In this document: positions 22,627-32,063 of the stretch, one piece after another
Position numbering within the stretch: the stretch's first letter is position 1
Layout of the letters: each line of letters begins with the position of its first letter
Source of the DNA: Pseudomonas frederiksbergensis
GTDB taxonomy: Bacteria; Pseudomonadota; Gammaproteobacteria; Pseudomonadales; Pseudomonadaceae
Length of the DNA: 64,000 nucleotides
Reading direction: 5' to 3'
NCBI RefSeq assembly: GCF_000802155.2
Contig: NZ_JQGJ02000003.1
Location: forward strand, 62,001-126,000
Notes under the pieces: model-generated
The model's database searches: none
What the model saw: only the letters and a program-made list of their open reading frames with translations
What the model was told of the DNA's origin: nothing
Made by a program: the position numbers and the translations under genes

Positions 22627-25171
22627 CGGCCCCTTCAGTTTTCCCCCGGGGCCCCAGGGCTACGAAGCCACGCATTCAAATCATCAAATTGCACAGTGTC
22701 GACTTACCTACGATAAAGAATCTCCTCCCATCGAGACCTCCATCATCGCCAGCACCAGCCTGCCCCGACTGTTCCTCCAACTCTTCTGGCAACTCGGCAT
22801 CCTGCTGGTGCCGGCCTTTTTCGTGACCATCCTGCCGCCGCCGCTGGCCTTGCTGGCGGTCGTATTGCTCGGTTTGCTGATGGGGCTTGCCGCACGGCTG
22901 GGTTTTCTGGCGATGGGCCGAGGCGTTGCCCGGCTGACCGTCGGTGCCGTGTTTGGCCTTGGATTCAGCGTGGGCCGGGCGTTACCCGAGTGGTGGGGCA
23001 TTCTCGTGGCGATCATCGGCATTGTTGCCGGGCTTGCCTGCGTCAGCACGTGGGAGCGGCGCCTTGGGCTGGCGCCGGTTTCCAGCAAAGGGCCAAGCGC
23101 CTGGGGTGGAAGCGAGACGCTATTGACCCCTGAAGGCGAGCCGATTCGCTTGTTCAACCACAGCGAAATCGCCATGGGCGGTCCCGTTTATTGCGATTAC
23201 CTGTTTCCCGACGGTGTGCTTCTGCAAGGGCTTGGTTCCTCAGCGGTGTTTTCCAGCGACGGGCGATACCTTGCCGCGCCAGTGCCGTCTCGGCAGGAGT
23301 GGGGCTTGGTCATCCTCGATCGTCAGCAGCGCAAGGTTTACCGTTGCGCTGAAAGCGAGTTCTGGGAACTGGACGCGTTCAATCCTGACGAATTAATCGG
23401 CCGTTACAGCCCGCTGGTGGACAACAGCGCTCGCCAGGCGCGGCTGGAGGATCTGCTGCAAACCGCAGAGGTTGTCGACTTGATCCCCGTCGCGGATCTT
23501 TGGCTGGAGCCCGGCTGGCACCCGGATAATTTCCAGCACACCTTCGAGCGACCGTCCGCAGATGGTCGACAATGCCTGGTTGGCAACATCGTCTTGCCGG
23601 CGACGTTCCGCGATTTGGCCCAACCCCTGGAGCCACTGCATTCGCCACGTTATTCAATCAGCATCAACGGACAACTGTCCGGGCTTCTGATGGCCGCCGA
23701 TGCGCCGTTGGTGTGGAGCAGCGATCACCGTGCCCTGGTGTGCCTGGCCGAGGAACAGGCCAACGCTGCCCAGGGCGAACGGTATTGGTCGTGGCGATTG
23801 GATGACGGCTGGCGCGCCCTGCCCTCGCCTTGGATCAAGAGCACCGCCGAGCCGTCCTTTTATTGGCACCAGTTGCTCAAGCTTGATGCAGGCCAGGTAC
23901 ATATCGAGTCGTACCTCGACTATCCGCGACCGGGTTGCGGCCGATATGGCTACCGCCTGGACAGTATCCACGGCGATACCGAGACGCAGACAAGCCATGA
24001 CGCCCGAGGCCGGATCGAGGTTGGCGAGTTCAAGCTGACCCGCACGGCCATCGTGATGCCATTGGACAGCCAGGGCCGTCGGGGTGACTCGCACATCGAG
24101 ACGCAGCCGCTGCAGGGCGGCGTCGGCGGGCTCCTGACCTGGCTGGGCGACAACGCCGAAGGACTTGGCGGTTATCGCTGCCAGATCGGTGACTGGCTCC
24201 TGCCGGGGCGCTGGCTATTGGATCATCGCGTCTCGGACTGCGGACGCTACCTGGCGTTGCTGCCCTTCGCAGGCTCGACGACCGTCGCAACCCATGCAGT
24301 AATTGCACACGTGCAGGAGCAACGCCTGCTGGAAGGGCCTGCCATGTGGGTCGCACGGATACTGGATTTTCGGGACGGCCGGTTGAGCCTTGCGGTGGTT
24401 GAAGGTCGTCTCGACAATGACCTGCAAAGCAGCCCGCTACAGCGTTTCAACGTCGCGGCTCCAGAGGTCGGCAGGGACGCGTCTTTCTGTGGTCCCGATG
24501 AGCAATCCCGACTGTTCTACAACACGGTGCAGTTGCAGCCGGCGGACTCACAACTAAGCATCGTCCCCCCATGGCGCTTGGTGGACAGGCCGCAAGCGGC
24601 GACCGCCGATGGCGACTTCATCCAACCCGCACCGAATGACCAGGACGCCTCCTGGCTGTTCGGCAGCGAGACCGAATACGCCGACAGTTGGGTGCGGGCC
24701 GGTACGCCTCGGCTCGGCGGGCACTTGCTCACTGCTTCGGGCTGCGCCTTGGTCGATCTGGCGCCTTCGATGATCTGGTCAAAGGATGGCCGCTACCTGG
24801 CCCTGACCTGCATGGCAACCGACGTGACAGAACTGTGCGGTCGCTACCGGGGGTGGCAACTGCTGCTGCTCGACGTCCAGGCGCACACGCTGCGGATACA
24901 CCCACGATGGCTGGGCAATCGGCCCGAGTTCGAGGGTTTCGATGAAGGAAAGCTGCGGGTGCGGTGTTTCGAGCACGACTGGGAAACCGAAGGTGATGAG
25001 GATAAAGGCACGGCGCAGTCGTTCTTACTGGAGGATTTGCTGCAACTGCCCACTGAACAGCTGATGGGCGAGGACGGCCTCTGGCTCAGGCCTTCGCAAG
25101 CGCACTTGGCCCCAGCCTGGCGAGCGCTGGCCTTGCCCGCCATCAGCTACTTCGAACGCCGAAGCCTGTAA
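22505..25171 (+). CDS. Large membrane-anchored protein of unknown function, start uncertain
   Basis: The frame is certain from about 22,735 onward. The N-terminal region has four or five membrane segments (LFLQLFWQLGILLVPAFFV, then LALLAVVLLGLLMGLAA and two more up to residue about 170). A long soluble domain follows with repeated YL-x-D-G / SSDGRYLA / SKDGRYLAL / SDCGRYLALL motifs, suggestive of a beta-propeller. No enzymatic motif is seen. No ATG, GTG or TTG occurs in frame between the nrsF stop (22626) and a GTG at 22808. The only in-frame ATG upstream is at 22505, inside nrsF, so the start is an open question. Confidence 0.6.
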   Translation: MPTPFIAPRCRSHFGQCGICWACWSRRYWAPCSVDAGCAGSGPFSFPPGPQGYEATHSNHQIAQCRLTYDKESPPIETSIIASTSLPRLFLQLFWQLGILLVPAFFVTILPPPLALLAVVLLGLLMGLAARLGFLAMGRGVARLTVGAVFGLGFSVGRALPEWWGILVAIIGIVAGLACVSTWERRLGLAPVSSKGPSAWGGSETLLTPEGEPIRLFNHSEIAMGGPVYCDYLFPDGVLLQGLGSSAVFSSDGRYLAAPVPSRQEWGLVILDRQQRKVYRCAESEFWELDAFNPDELIGRYSPLVDNSARQARLEDLLQTAEVVDLIPVADLWLEPGWHPDNFQHTFERPSADGRQCLVGNIVLPATFRDLAQPLEPLHSPRYSISINGQLSGLLMAADAPLVWSSDHRALVCLAEEQANAAQGERYWSWRLDDGWRALPSPWIKSTAEPSFYWHQLLKLDAGQVHIESYLDYPRPGCGRYGYRLDSIHGDTETQTSHDARGRIEVGEFKLTRTAIVMPLDSQGRRGDSHIETQPLQGGVGGLLTWLGDNAEGLGGYRCQIGDWLLPGRWLLDHRVSDCGRYLALLPFAGSTTVATHAVIAHVQEQRLLEGPAMWVARILDFRDGRLSLAVVEGRLDNDLQSSPLQRFNVAAPEVGRDASFCGPDEQSRLFYNTVQLQPADSQLSIVPPWRLVDRPQAATADGDFIQPAPNDQDASWLFGSETEYADSWVRAGTPRLGGHLLTASGCALVDLAPSMIWSKDGRYLALTCMATDVTELCGRYRGWQLLLLDVQAHTLRIHPRWLGNRPEFEGFDEGKLRVRCFEHDWETEGDEDKGTAQSFLLEDLLQLPTEQLMGEDGLWLRPSQAHLAPAWRALALPAISYFERRSL

Positions 25172-25185
25172 GATGCCCGCCATTG

Positions 25186-25668
25186 ATGCCTGCGCCGGAG
25201 CTGACCTTGACTGATACTCGCCCTCCCGTCCTCGACGAAATCGATCGCCAACTCATTGCGGCGTTGCAAATCAACGCCCGGGAAAGTGTCGCCATGCTTG
25301 CCCGACAATTGGGCATAGCCCGCACTACGGTGACGTCGCGCCTGGCTCGCCTGGAAAAATCCAAGGTGATTACCGGGTACGGCGTGCGTCTCGGGCAGCG
25401 GGTTATCGACGGCGGCTTGCAGGCTTACGTCGGAATCAAGGTCCAGCCACGCTCGGGGAAAGACGTATTGCGACGCTTGAGTACGATGGCCCAGGTGCAG
25501 CAGTTGTGCGCGGTCAGCGGCGAATTCGACTATGTCGCCTGGCTGCGCACGGATTCACCGGAGCAGCTGGATCAGTTGCTGGACCAGATCGGTAGTGTGG
25601 ACGGCGTTGAGAAAACCACCACTTCGATCATCCTCAGCAGCAAAATCGACCGGGGACAGCCGGTCTAG
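25186..25668 (+). CDS. Lrp/AsnC-family transcriptional regulator
   Basis: This 160-residue protein has a winged helix-turn-helix (LDEIDRQLIAALQINARESVAMLARQLGIARTTVTSRLARLEKSKVITGYG, about residues 15-66) and a C-terminal RAM/AsnC effector domain (LQAYVGIKVQPRSGKDVLRRL and VSGEFDYVAWLRT). Lrp-type regulators bind amino acids. It lies 180 bp upstream of davB on the same strand, and a regulator of this family next to davBA is known from Pseudomonas putida, so lysine-responsive control of the dav genes is likely. A TTG at 25183 or 25207 is an alternative start. Confidence 0.88.
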   Translation: MPAPELTLTDTRPPVLDEIDRQLIAALQINARESVAMLARQLGIARTTVTSRLARLEKSKVITGYGVRLGQRVIDGGLQAYVGIKVQPRSGKDVLRRLSTMAQVQQLCAVSGEFDYVAWLRTDSPEQLDQLLDQIGSVDGVEKTTTSIILSSKIDRGQPV

Positions 25669-25848
25669 GATCGCTCAAAGCAAGAAGACCTCGTCATAAC
25701 GCTCGCCGGATAACGAGAAATGACGAAAAACCTCTCAAAACGACGACACATTGCGTCTTATTAACGTGTTTCACCCTCTCTAGAATGGCTGGCATCTTTC
25801 CTATACTCAGATGCGAACACCGCGTCGAGTCGCCCTTCAAGGTCAGCC

Positions 25849-27531
25849 ATGAACAAGAACAATCGCCACCCCGCAAACGGCAAGAAACCCATCACCATTT
25901 TCGGCCCGGACTTTCCGTTCGCCTTTGACGACTGGATCGAACACCCGGCCGGGCTGGGCATGATCCCGAAGCACAACCACGGCGCCGAAGTGGCGATCGT
26001 CGGAGCCGGGATCGCCGGCCTGGTGGCAGCCTACGAGCTGATGAAAATGGGCCTCAAGCCAGTGGTGTACGAGGCGTCGAAGTTGGGCGGGCGCCTGCGC
26101 TCCCAGGCGTTCAACGGCGCCGAAGGCATCGTTGCCGAACTCGGTGGCATGCGGTTCCCGGTGTCGTCCACGGCGTTCTATCACTACGTCGACAAGCTGG
26201 GCCTGGAGACAAAACCCTTCCCCAACCCGTTGACCTCGGCCTCGGGCAGCACGGTCATCGATCTCGAAGGCCAGACCTACTACGCGGAAAGCATGGCCGA
26301 TCTTCCCGCGCTATTTCAGGAGGTCGCCGACGCCTGGGCCGACGCACTGGAGGCTGGCTCACGCTTCAGCGAAATCCAGCAAGCGATCCGAGACCGCGAC
26401 GTGCCGCGCCTGAAGGAGCTGTGGAACACCCTGGTGCCACTGTGGGACGACCGCACCTTCTACGACTTTGTCGCCACGTCCAAGGCTTTCGCCAAGCTCT
26501 CGTTTCAGCACCGCGAAGTGTTCGGCCAGGTTGGCTTCGGCACTGGCGGCTGGGATTCGGACTTTCCCAACTCGATGCTGGAAATCTTCCGCGTGGTAAT
26601 GACCAACTGCGACGACCATCAGCACCTGGTGGTCGGCGGTGTCGAGCAAGTACCCCACGGCATCTGGAAACACGTGCCGGAGCGCTGCGTGCATTGGCCT
26701 CAAGGCACCAGCCTGAATTCGTTGCACCTGGGCGCGCCCCGCAGCGGCGTGAAGCGCATCGCCCGCGCCGACAATGATCGGTTCAGCGTCACCGACGTCT
26801 GGGGCGACACCCGGGAATACGCCGCCGTGCTGGTGACTTGCCAGACCTGGCTGCTGACCACCCAGATCGAATGTGAAGAAGCGCTGTTCTCGCAAAAAAT
26901 GTGGATGGCCCTGGACCGCACCCGCTACATGCAAGCATCGAAGACCTTCGTGATGGTCGACCGGCCGTTCTGGAAGGACAAGGACCCGGAAACCGGCCGT
27001 GACCTGATGAGCATGACCCTCACCGACCGGCTGACCCGCGGCACTTACCTGTTCGACAATGGCGACGACAAGCCAGGCGTGATCTGCCTCTCCTACTCGT
27101 GGATGAGCGATGCGTTGAAAATGCTGCCGTATCCCGCGGAAAAACGCGTGAAGCTGGCACTGGATGCGCTGAAGAAAATCTATCCGAACGTCGACATTGC
27201 CGCACGGATCATCGGCGATCCGATCACCGTGTCATGGGAAGCCGACCCGTATTTCCTCGGTGCCTTCAAAGGCGCCCTGCCGGGTCACTATCGTTACAAT
27301 CAGCGCATGTATGCGCACTTCATGCAGGACGACATGCCGGCCGAACAAAAAGGGATCTTTATCGCCGGCGATGACGTCTCATGGACACCCGCCTGGGTTG
27401 AAGGCGCGGTCCAGACCTCGCTCAACGCCGTGTGGGGGATCATGAAACACTTCGGCGGTGAAACTCACCCCGAGAACCCGGGTCCAGGTGATGTGTTCGA
27501 CGAAATCGGTCCGATCGCCTTGCCCGAATAA
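25849..27531 (+). CDS. davB: Lysine 2-monooxygenase DavB
   Basis: This is a 560-residue flavoprotein of the amine-oxidase family, the length of P. putida DavB. The dinucleotide-binding motif VGAGIAG (residues 51-57) is followed by Glu75 and GGR (80-82), and the C-terminal FAD motif GIFIAGDDVSWTPAWVEGAVQTSLNA is present. DavB converts L-lysine, with oxygen, to 5-aminovaleramide and CO2 in the cytosol. The alternative, tryptophan 2-monooxygenase (IaaM), is related, but the adjacent amidase of the DavA type and the location next to pqqF fit the lysine enzyme. davA follows 10 bp later. Confidence 0.92.
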   Translation: MNKNNRHPANGKKPITIFGPDFPFAFDDWIEHPAGLGMIPKHNHGAEVAIVGAGIAGLVAAYELMKMGLKPVVYEASKLGGRLRSQAFNGAEGIVAELGGMRFPVSSTAFYHYVDKLGLETKPFPNPLTSASGSTVIDLEGQTYYAESMADLPALFQEVADAWADALEAGSRFSEIQQAIRDRDVPRLKELWNTLVPLWDDRTFYDFVATSKAFAKLSFQHREVFGQVGFGTGGWDSDFPNSMLEIFRVVMTNCDDHQHLVVGGVEQVPHGIWKHVPERCVHWPQGTSLNSLHLGAPRSGVKRIARADNDRFSVTDVWGDTREYAAVLVTCQTWLLTTQIECEEALFSQKMWMALDRTRYMQASKTFVMVDRPFWKDKDPETGRDLMSMTLTDRLTRGTYLFDNGDDKPGVICLSYSWMSDALKMLPYPAEKRVKLALDALKKIYPNVDIAARIIGDPITVSWEADPYFLGAFKGALPGHYRYNQRMYAHFMQDDMPAEQKGIFIAGDDVSWTPAWVEGAVQTSLNAVWGIMKHFGGETHPENPGPGDVFDEIGPIALPE

Positions 27532-27541
27532 GGAGTTGTCG

Positions 27542-28336
27542 ATGCGCGTAGCCCTTTACCAATGCCCGCCGCTGCCCATGGATCCGGCCGGCAACCTGCA
27601 GCGCCTGCATCAAGTCGCGCTGGAAGCCAGGGGCGCCGATGTGCTGGTTGTGCCGGAGATGTTCCTCACCGGCTACAACATCGGCGTCGATGCGGTGAAT
27701 GTACTGGCCGAGGTCTACAACGGCGAATGGGCGCAGCAAATCGGCCGCATCGCCAAGGCGGCCGGCCTGGCCATTCTTTATGGCTACCCGGAACGCAGCG
27801 AAGACGGGCAGATCTACAACGCCGTCCAACTGATCGATGCCCACGGCGAACGCCTGGCCAACTACCGCAAGAGCCACTTGTTCGGCGACCTCGACCACAC
27901 CATGTTCAGCGCTGGCAACGCAGCACTGCCTATCGTGGAGCTCAACGGTTGGAAGCTCGGTTTCCTGATCTGCTATGACCTGGAATTTCCCGAGAATGCC
28001 CGACGCCTGGCGCTGGCCGGTGCCGAGCTGATCCTGGTGCCGACCGCCAATATGCAGCCCTATGAGTTCATTGCCGATGTCACCGTGCGCGCTCGGGCCA
28101 TCGAAAATCAATGTTTCGTGGCCTACGCCAACTACTGCGGCCACGAAGGTGAGCTGCAGTATTGCGGGCAAAGCAGCATCGCCGCCCCGGACGGCAGCCG
28201 TCCGGCACTGGCTGGGCTGGATGAGGCGTTGATCGTGGGTGAATTGGACCGGCAACTGATCGAGCAGTCGCGGGCGGCCTACAACTACCTGCACGACCGA
28301 CGTCCTGCGCTCTACGGCGACTTGCATAAACACTGA
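27542..28336 (+). CDS. davA: 5-aminovaleramidase DavA
   Basis: This is a 264-residue carbon-nitrogen hydrolase of the nitrilase superfamily. The catalytic triad is visible as Glu39 (VVPEMFLTGYN), Lys110 (YRKSHLFGD) and Cys144 (LICYDLEFPE). DavA hydrolyses 5-aminovaleramide to 5-aminovalerate, the second step of lysine breakdown towards glutarate. It forms an operon with davB (10-bp spacing, AAGGAG before the start). A start at 27542 gives the usual length; an earlier in-frame start at 27458 lies within davB and is not used. Confidence 0.93.
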   Translation: MRVALYQCPPLPMDPAGNLQRLHQVALEARGADVLVVPEMFLTGYNIGVDAVNVLAEVYNGEWAQQIGRIAKAAGLAILYGYPERSEDGQIYNAVQLIDAHGERLANYRKSHLFGDLDHTMFSAGNAALPIVELNGWKLGFLICYDLEFPENARRLALAGAELILVPTANMQPYEFIADVTVRARAIENQCFVAYANYCGHEGELQYCGQSSIAAPDGSRPALAGLDEALIVGELDRQLIEQSRAAYNYLHDRRPALYGDLHKH

Positions 28337-28384
28337 TCCGGACTAATCCGCTAGCATGAGCACATCCCAGTCCTGGAAGCGCTC

Positions 28385-30829
28385 ATGCCGGCCCCCGATT
28401 CCCTCCGCCCCCCCACCGAAACCCTGACCAACGGCCTGCAAGTGACGTTGCGTCATGCTCCCGGCCTCAAGCGTAGCGCTGCGGTGTTGCGCGTGGAGGC
28501 CGGCAGCCACGATGCACCTGAGGCGTGGCCGGGGCTGGCGCACTTTCTCGAACACCTTTTCTTCCTCGGGACGGCACGTTTTCCCGCTGGACAGGACCTG
28601 ATGGCCTACGTGCGGGACCACGGTGGACAAGTCAATGCGCGCACCAGTGAACGCATCACTGAGTTTTTCCTGGAGCTGCCCCCATCCGCCCTGCCCGGTG
28701 GGCTTGAACGGTTGGCAGACATGCTCGCCCACCCGCGCCTGGATGAAGCCGATCAGATGCGCGAACGGGAAGTGCTGCACGCGGAGTTCATCGCCTGGTC
28801 CCAGGACGCGACGGCCCAGCGGCAGGTGGCCTTGTACGAAGGATTGTCGGAGGAACACCCGCTGCGTGGCTTCCACGCGGGCAATCGCGACAGCCTCGCC
28901 GTACCTGAGCCTGGATTCCAACTGGCGCTGCACGATTTCTTTCAGCGGTTCTATCACAGCGGCCAGATGAGCTTGAGCCTGGCCGGCCCGCAAGGAACTG
29001 ATGCCCTGGCGGCGCTGGCCGTCCAGTTCGGCAACAGCATACCCAGCAGCGAAACGCAGGTCAGGCAGGCGCCGCCGAAGCTCATGACATCGACCGAGAC
29101 CGGTTATCAGTTGGCCCGACAAGGCTCGCTCGATGCGTTGTTCGCTTTTGAAAACTTGCCCGCAGCCTCGCCCCAAACCTTTGATTTCCTCTGCCACTGG
29201 CTGAACACCCATAAACCGGGAGGGCTGCTCGCAACGTTGCGCCAGCGTGGCCTGGCTGACAGCCTCAAAGCCATGTCGCTGTACGAATTTTCCGGCCAGG
29301 CACTGCTTCACATTGAGTTAAAGCTCGACAGCGACCGAGCGCCAACGGACAGCCAACCCCTGCTACGCGACTGGCTGGGGTTCTTTGCCGCACAGGATGA
29401 CTGGGCATCGATGCGCCAGGAGTTCGCTGCCTTTCGCCAGCGTCAGCAAGAGACCGCAACAGCCCTGCAATTGGCTCGCTGGGACAGCGAAGGACGCCAC
29501 GGTCCACTGTCGGAAAACCACTTGATGCGCCTCAGGGAAGTCCTCAAGCAATTACACGCTGTGGATCACCCCGTCGAACCGTGGCGATTGCCCTCGCCCA
29601 ACCCATTCCTGCAAGCCACCCGCGAACCACCCCGCGCCGGATTGATCCGCGGCCAGACCAGTGCCCACCGAGGCCTGCGAACATTCGCACAGGACCGCAG
29701 CCGGGGCCGCCGGGAACGTTCGCCCCTGCAGTTCAGCCAGGCATTGCCGGATACCTCGCCTGAAGGCGCGGTGTATCTGCGTTGGCAATTCGCGGCACCC
29801 GCATCGCCCGACCTGCAATCCAGGCTCGATCGTCACTCGGCGGATCTGCGCGAAGATGCCCGACAGGCCGGCGTGGACGTCGTCTTCGACTCCGATGCCG
29901 AACAATGCCTGCTGAAACTGATCGGCTTGCAGGCGCCGATGCCGTCGGTATTCGAGCACCTGATGGAAAAACTGCGCCAGCCATTACCGCCTGTCCTGGC
30001 CGATAGCGAGGCGCCCCTGATACCGATTCGACAGCTGTTACGGGAATTGCCAATTTTCTTCCAGCAAAACCCACGACACGCCTCGCCGTCGTTGCGCGGT
30101 AGCGATCAAAGCGTCTGGACGAACGCCCAGTGGGACGGTTTGGCCGTCGGCCTGACGGCGGCCACTCAAGCGGCGCTGGCCCCCGTGTTGGCGCGAACTC
30201 CAGGCGTTGCCCGGGAAGAGCCGGAGTTAACGGTCGCGCCTGTTCCGGTACGCACTTGGCATACGCACAAGACCCTGGGTGATGACCACGCATTACTCAT
30301 GTTCTGCCCCACGCCAACCGAGGACTTGTCCGACGAGGCTGGGTGGCGCTTGCTCGCCCATCTGTGCCAAACCCCTTACTACCAGCGCCTACGGGTCGAG
30401 CTGCAGTTGGGCTATGCAGTGTTCAGTGGCTTGAAGCAGATCCATGGTCGGACCGGCTTGTTGCTCGGCGCGCAGTCGCCCGGTGCCTCTGCGGCGCAGT
30501 TGTCTGAACATATGACGCAGTTCCTGGAAACCTTGCCGAAGCTGGTCGAGCAGATTGACGACTCGATCCTGGCCAGCCAACAGCAAGCCCTGGCCAGCCA
30601 GATGAACAGCGCTGAAATGCCCATCGCCCAGGCAGCCGAACTGCTCTGGCAGGGCAAACTGGCCGGTCGCCCATCGGATTACTTGCAGCGGTTACCCGAC
30701 GCCATAACGTCCATGACACGCGAACAACTGATCGACTCAGCCTACCGTTTGGTCCAAGCCCAAGGCGGACGTTTCTGTTTGAGCAACGCGCCGTGCCCGG
30801 GAATGCCCTGGCAAGCAGCAGCGAGATGA
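28385..30829 (+). CDS. pqqF: PQQ biosynthesis peptidase PqqF
   Basis: This is an 814-residue M16-family zinc protease. The inverted zinc motif HxxEH is seen as His53-Phe-Leu-Glu56-His57, with the distal acidic ligand in EREVLHAEF about 75 residues later. The second, inactive half is degenerate, as in insulysin-type proteins. PqqF cleaves PqqA so that the cross-linked Glu-Tyr pair can enter the pathway. It lies upstream of pqqA in the order pqqF-A-B-C-D-E known from fluorescent pseudomonads, 48 bp after davA. Confidence 0.92.
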   Translation: MPAPDSLRPPTETLTNGLQVTLRHAPGLKRSAAVLRVEAGSHDAPEAWPGLAHFLEHLFFLGTARFPAGQDLMAYVRDHGGQVNARTSERITEFFLELPPSALPGGLERLADMLAHPRLDEADQMREREVLHAEFIAWSQDATAQRQVALYEGLSEEHPLRGFHAGNRDSLAVPEPGFQLALHDFFQRFYHSGQMSLSLAGPQGTDALAALAVQFGNSIPSSETQVRQAPPKLMTSTETGYQLARQGSLDALFAFENLPAASPQTFDFLCHWLNTHKPGGLLATLRQRGLADSLKAMSLYEFSGQALLHIELKLDSDRAPTDSQPLLRDWLGFFAAQDDWASMRQEFAAFRQRQQETATALQLARWDSEGRHGPLSENHLMRLREVLKQLHAVDHPVEPWRLPSPNPFLQATREPPRAGLIRGQTSAHRGLRTFAQDRSRGRRERSPLQFSQALPDTSPEGAVYLRWQFAAPASPDLQSRLDRHSADLREDARQAGVDVVFDSDAEQCLLKLIGLQAPMPSVFEHLMEKLRQPLPPVLADSEAPLIPIRQLLRELPIFFQQNPRHASPSLRGSDQSVWTNAQWDGLAVGLTAATQAALAPVLARTPGVAREEPELTVAPVPVRTWHTHKTLGDDHALLMFCPTPTEDLSDEAGWRLLAHLCQTPYYQRLRVELQLGYAVFSGLKQIHGRTGLLLGAQSPGASAAQLSEHMTQFLETLPKLVEQIDDSILASQQQALASQMNSAEMPIAQAAELLWQGKLAGRPSDYLQRLPDAITSMTREQLIDSAYRLVQAQGGRFCLSNAPCPGMPWQAAAR

Positions 30830-30986
30830 TCGTTACCAGGCGTGCAATGAGCTTTCTCAAAGATTCGCGGCGAACGAATTTGTCAGATTTAGTAACATAG
30901 CCGCCTAAGCATCTGAACATCTCCTAACGGAGGTGGACTATATGTATAGATCCAAACCGTTCCACCCCAACCAAAGGAGTATTCCC

Positions 30987-31061
30987 ATGTCCTGGTCCAA
31001 ACCCGCATATATCGATCTGCGTATCGGCTTCGAAGTCACCATGTACTTCGCCAGCCGTTGA
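30987..31061 (+). CDS. pqqA: PQQ precursor peptide PqqA
   Basis: This 24-residue peptide contains the invariant Glu16 and Tyr20 (F-E-V-T-M-Y-F), which are joined and become PQQ itself. The ATG at 30987 has a ribosome binding site (AAAGGAG, 30973-30979). A second ATG in the same frame at 30942 also has a good site (GGAGGT) and would add 15 residues. Peptides this short are often missed by gene finders. PqqA is made in excess, which the attenuator after it would help to achieve. Confidence 0.97.
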   Translation: MSWSKPAYIDLRIGFEVTMYFASR

Positions 31062-31088
31062 TTGCTGCAGGCGGTAGTACGCAACACC

Positions 31089-31114
31089 ACGCCTCGGTCA
31101 TCCGGGGCGTTTTT
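31089..31114 (+). terminator. Attenuator between pqqA and pqqB
   Basis: The stem ACGCCTCGG / CCGGGGCGT (31089-31097 with 31102-31110, one wobble pair, loop TCAT) is followed by TTTTC. This is a rho-independent terminator form placed after pqqA and 27 bp before pqqB. Partial readthrough would leave pqqA RNA more abundant than the enzyme genes. Confidence 0.75.
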
Positions 31115-31140
31115 CATTTTGGTTTGCAGATGGAGCGGCC

Positions 31141-32052
31141 ATGTTCGTCCAGATTCTAGGTTCCGCCGCCGGCGGCGGTTTCCCCCAGTGGAACTGCAAC
31201 TGCGCCAATTGCGCAGGTTTTCGCAACGGCAGCCTGCGGGCCCAGGCGCGTACCCAGTCGTCTATCGCGATTTCCGATGATGGCGTGAGCTGGGTGTTGT
31301 GCAACGCCTCCCCCGACATCCGCGCCCAACTCCAGGGGTTCGCCCCGATGCAACCCGGCCGGGCACTGAGGGACACGGGCATTGGCGCGATCATCCTGAT
31401 GGACAGCCAGATCGACCACACCACCGGCCTGCTCAGCCTGCGCGAAGGTTGCCCGCACCAGGTCTGGTGCACCGACATGGTCCATGAAGACCTGAGCACC
31501 GGCTTCCCGCTGTTCAACATGCTGACCCACTGGAACGGTGGCCTGAGCTGGAACCGCATCGAACTCGACCAGAGCTTCACCATCGCCGCCTGCCCGAACC
31601 TGCGCTTTACCCCACTGCCCCTGCGCAGCGCCGCCCCACCCTATTCCCCACACCGCTTCGACCCGCACCCGGGCGATAACATCGGGCTGATCGTCGAAGA
31701 CCTGCGCACCGGCGGCAAGCTGTTCTACGCGCCGGGCCTGGGCAAGGTCGACGAACCGTTGCTGGACATCATGGCCAGCAGCGACTGCCTGCTCGTGGAC
31801 GGCACGATGTGGGACGACGATGAAATGCAGCGCCGTGGCGTCGGCACCCGCACCGGCCGGGAAATGGGCCACCTGTCCCAGAATGGCCCTGGCGGCATGC
31901 TTGAAGTACTGGAGCGGCTGCCAGAGCAGCGCAAGGTCCTTATTCATATCAACAACACCAATCCGATCCTGGACGAAGACTCTCCCGAGCGGGCCGAGTT
32001 GGTGCGACGCAATGTCGAAGTCGCCTACGACGGCATGAGCATCGAACTGTAG
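31141..32052 (+). CDS. pqqB: PQQ biosynthesis protein PqqB
   Basis: This 303-residue protein has a metallo-beta-lactamase-like fold. Family blocks are [19 protein letters not shown] at the N-terminus, [18 protein letters not shown], and [16 protein letters not shown] near the C-terminus. PqqB is described as an iron-dependent hydroxylase acting on the Glu-Tyr-derived intermediate before PqqC. It is followed after 11 bp by pqqC, with AGGAGG just after its stop. Confidence 0.96.
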   Translation: MFVQILGSAAGGGFPQWNCNCANCAGFRNGSLRAQARTQSSIAISDDGVSWVLCNASPDIRAQLQGFAPMQPGRALRDTGIGAIILMDSQIDHTTGLLSLREGCPHQVWCTDMVHEDLSTGFPLFNMLTHWNGGLSWNRIELDQSFTIAACPNLRFTPLPLRSAAPPYSPHRFDPHPGDNIGLIVEDLRTGGKLFYAPGLGKVDEPLLDIMASSDCLLVDGTMWDDDEMQRRGVGTRTGREMGHLSQNGPGGMLEVLERLPEQRKVLIHINNTNPILDEDSPERAELVRRNVEVAYDGMSIEL

Positions 32053-32063
32053 GAGGGCCCGAA

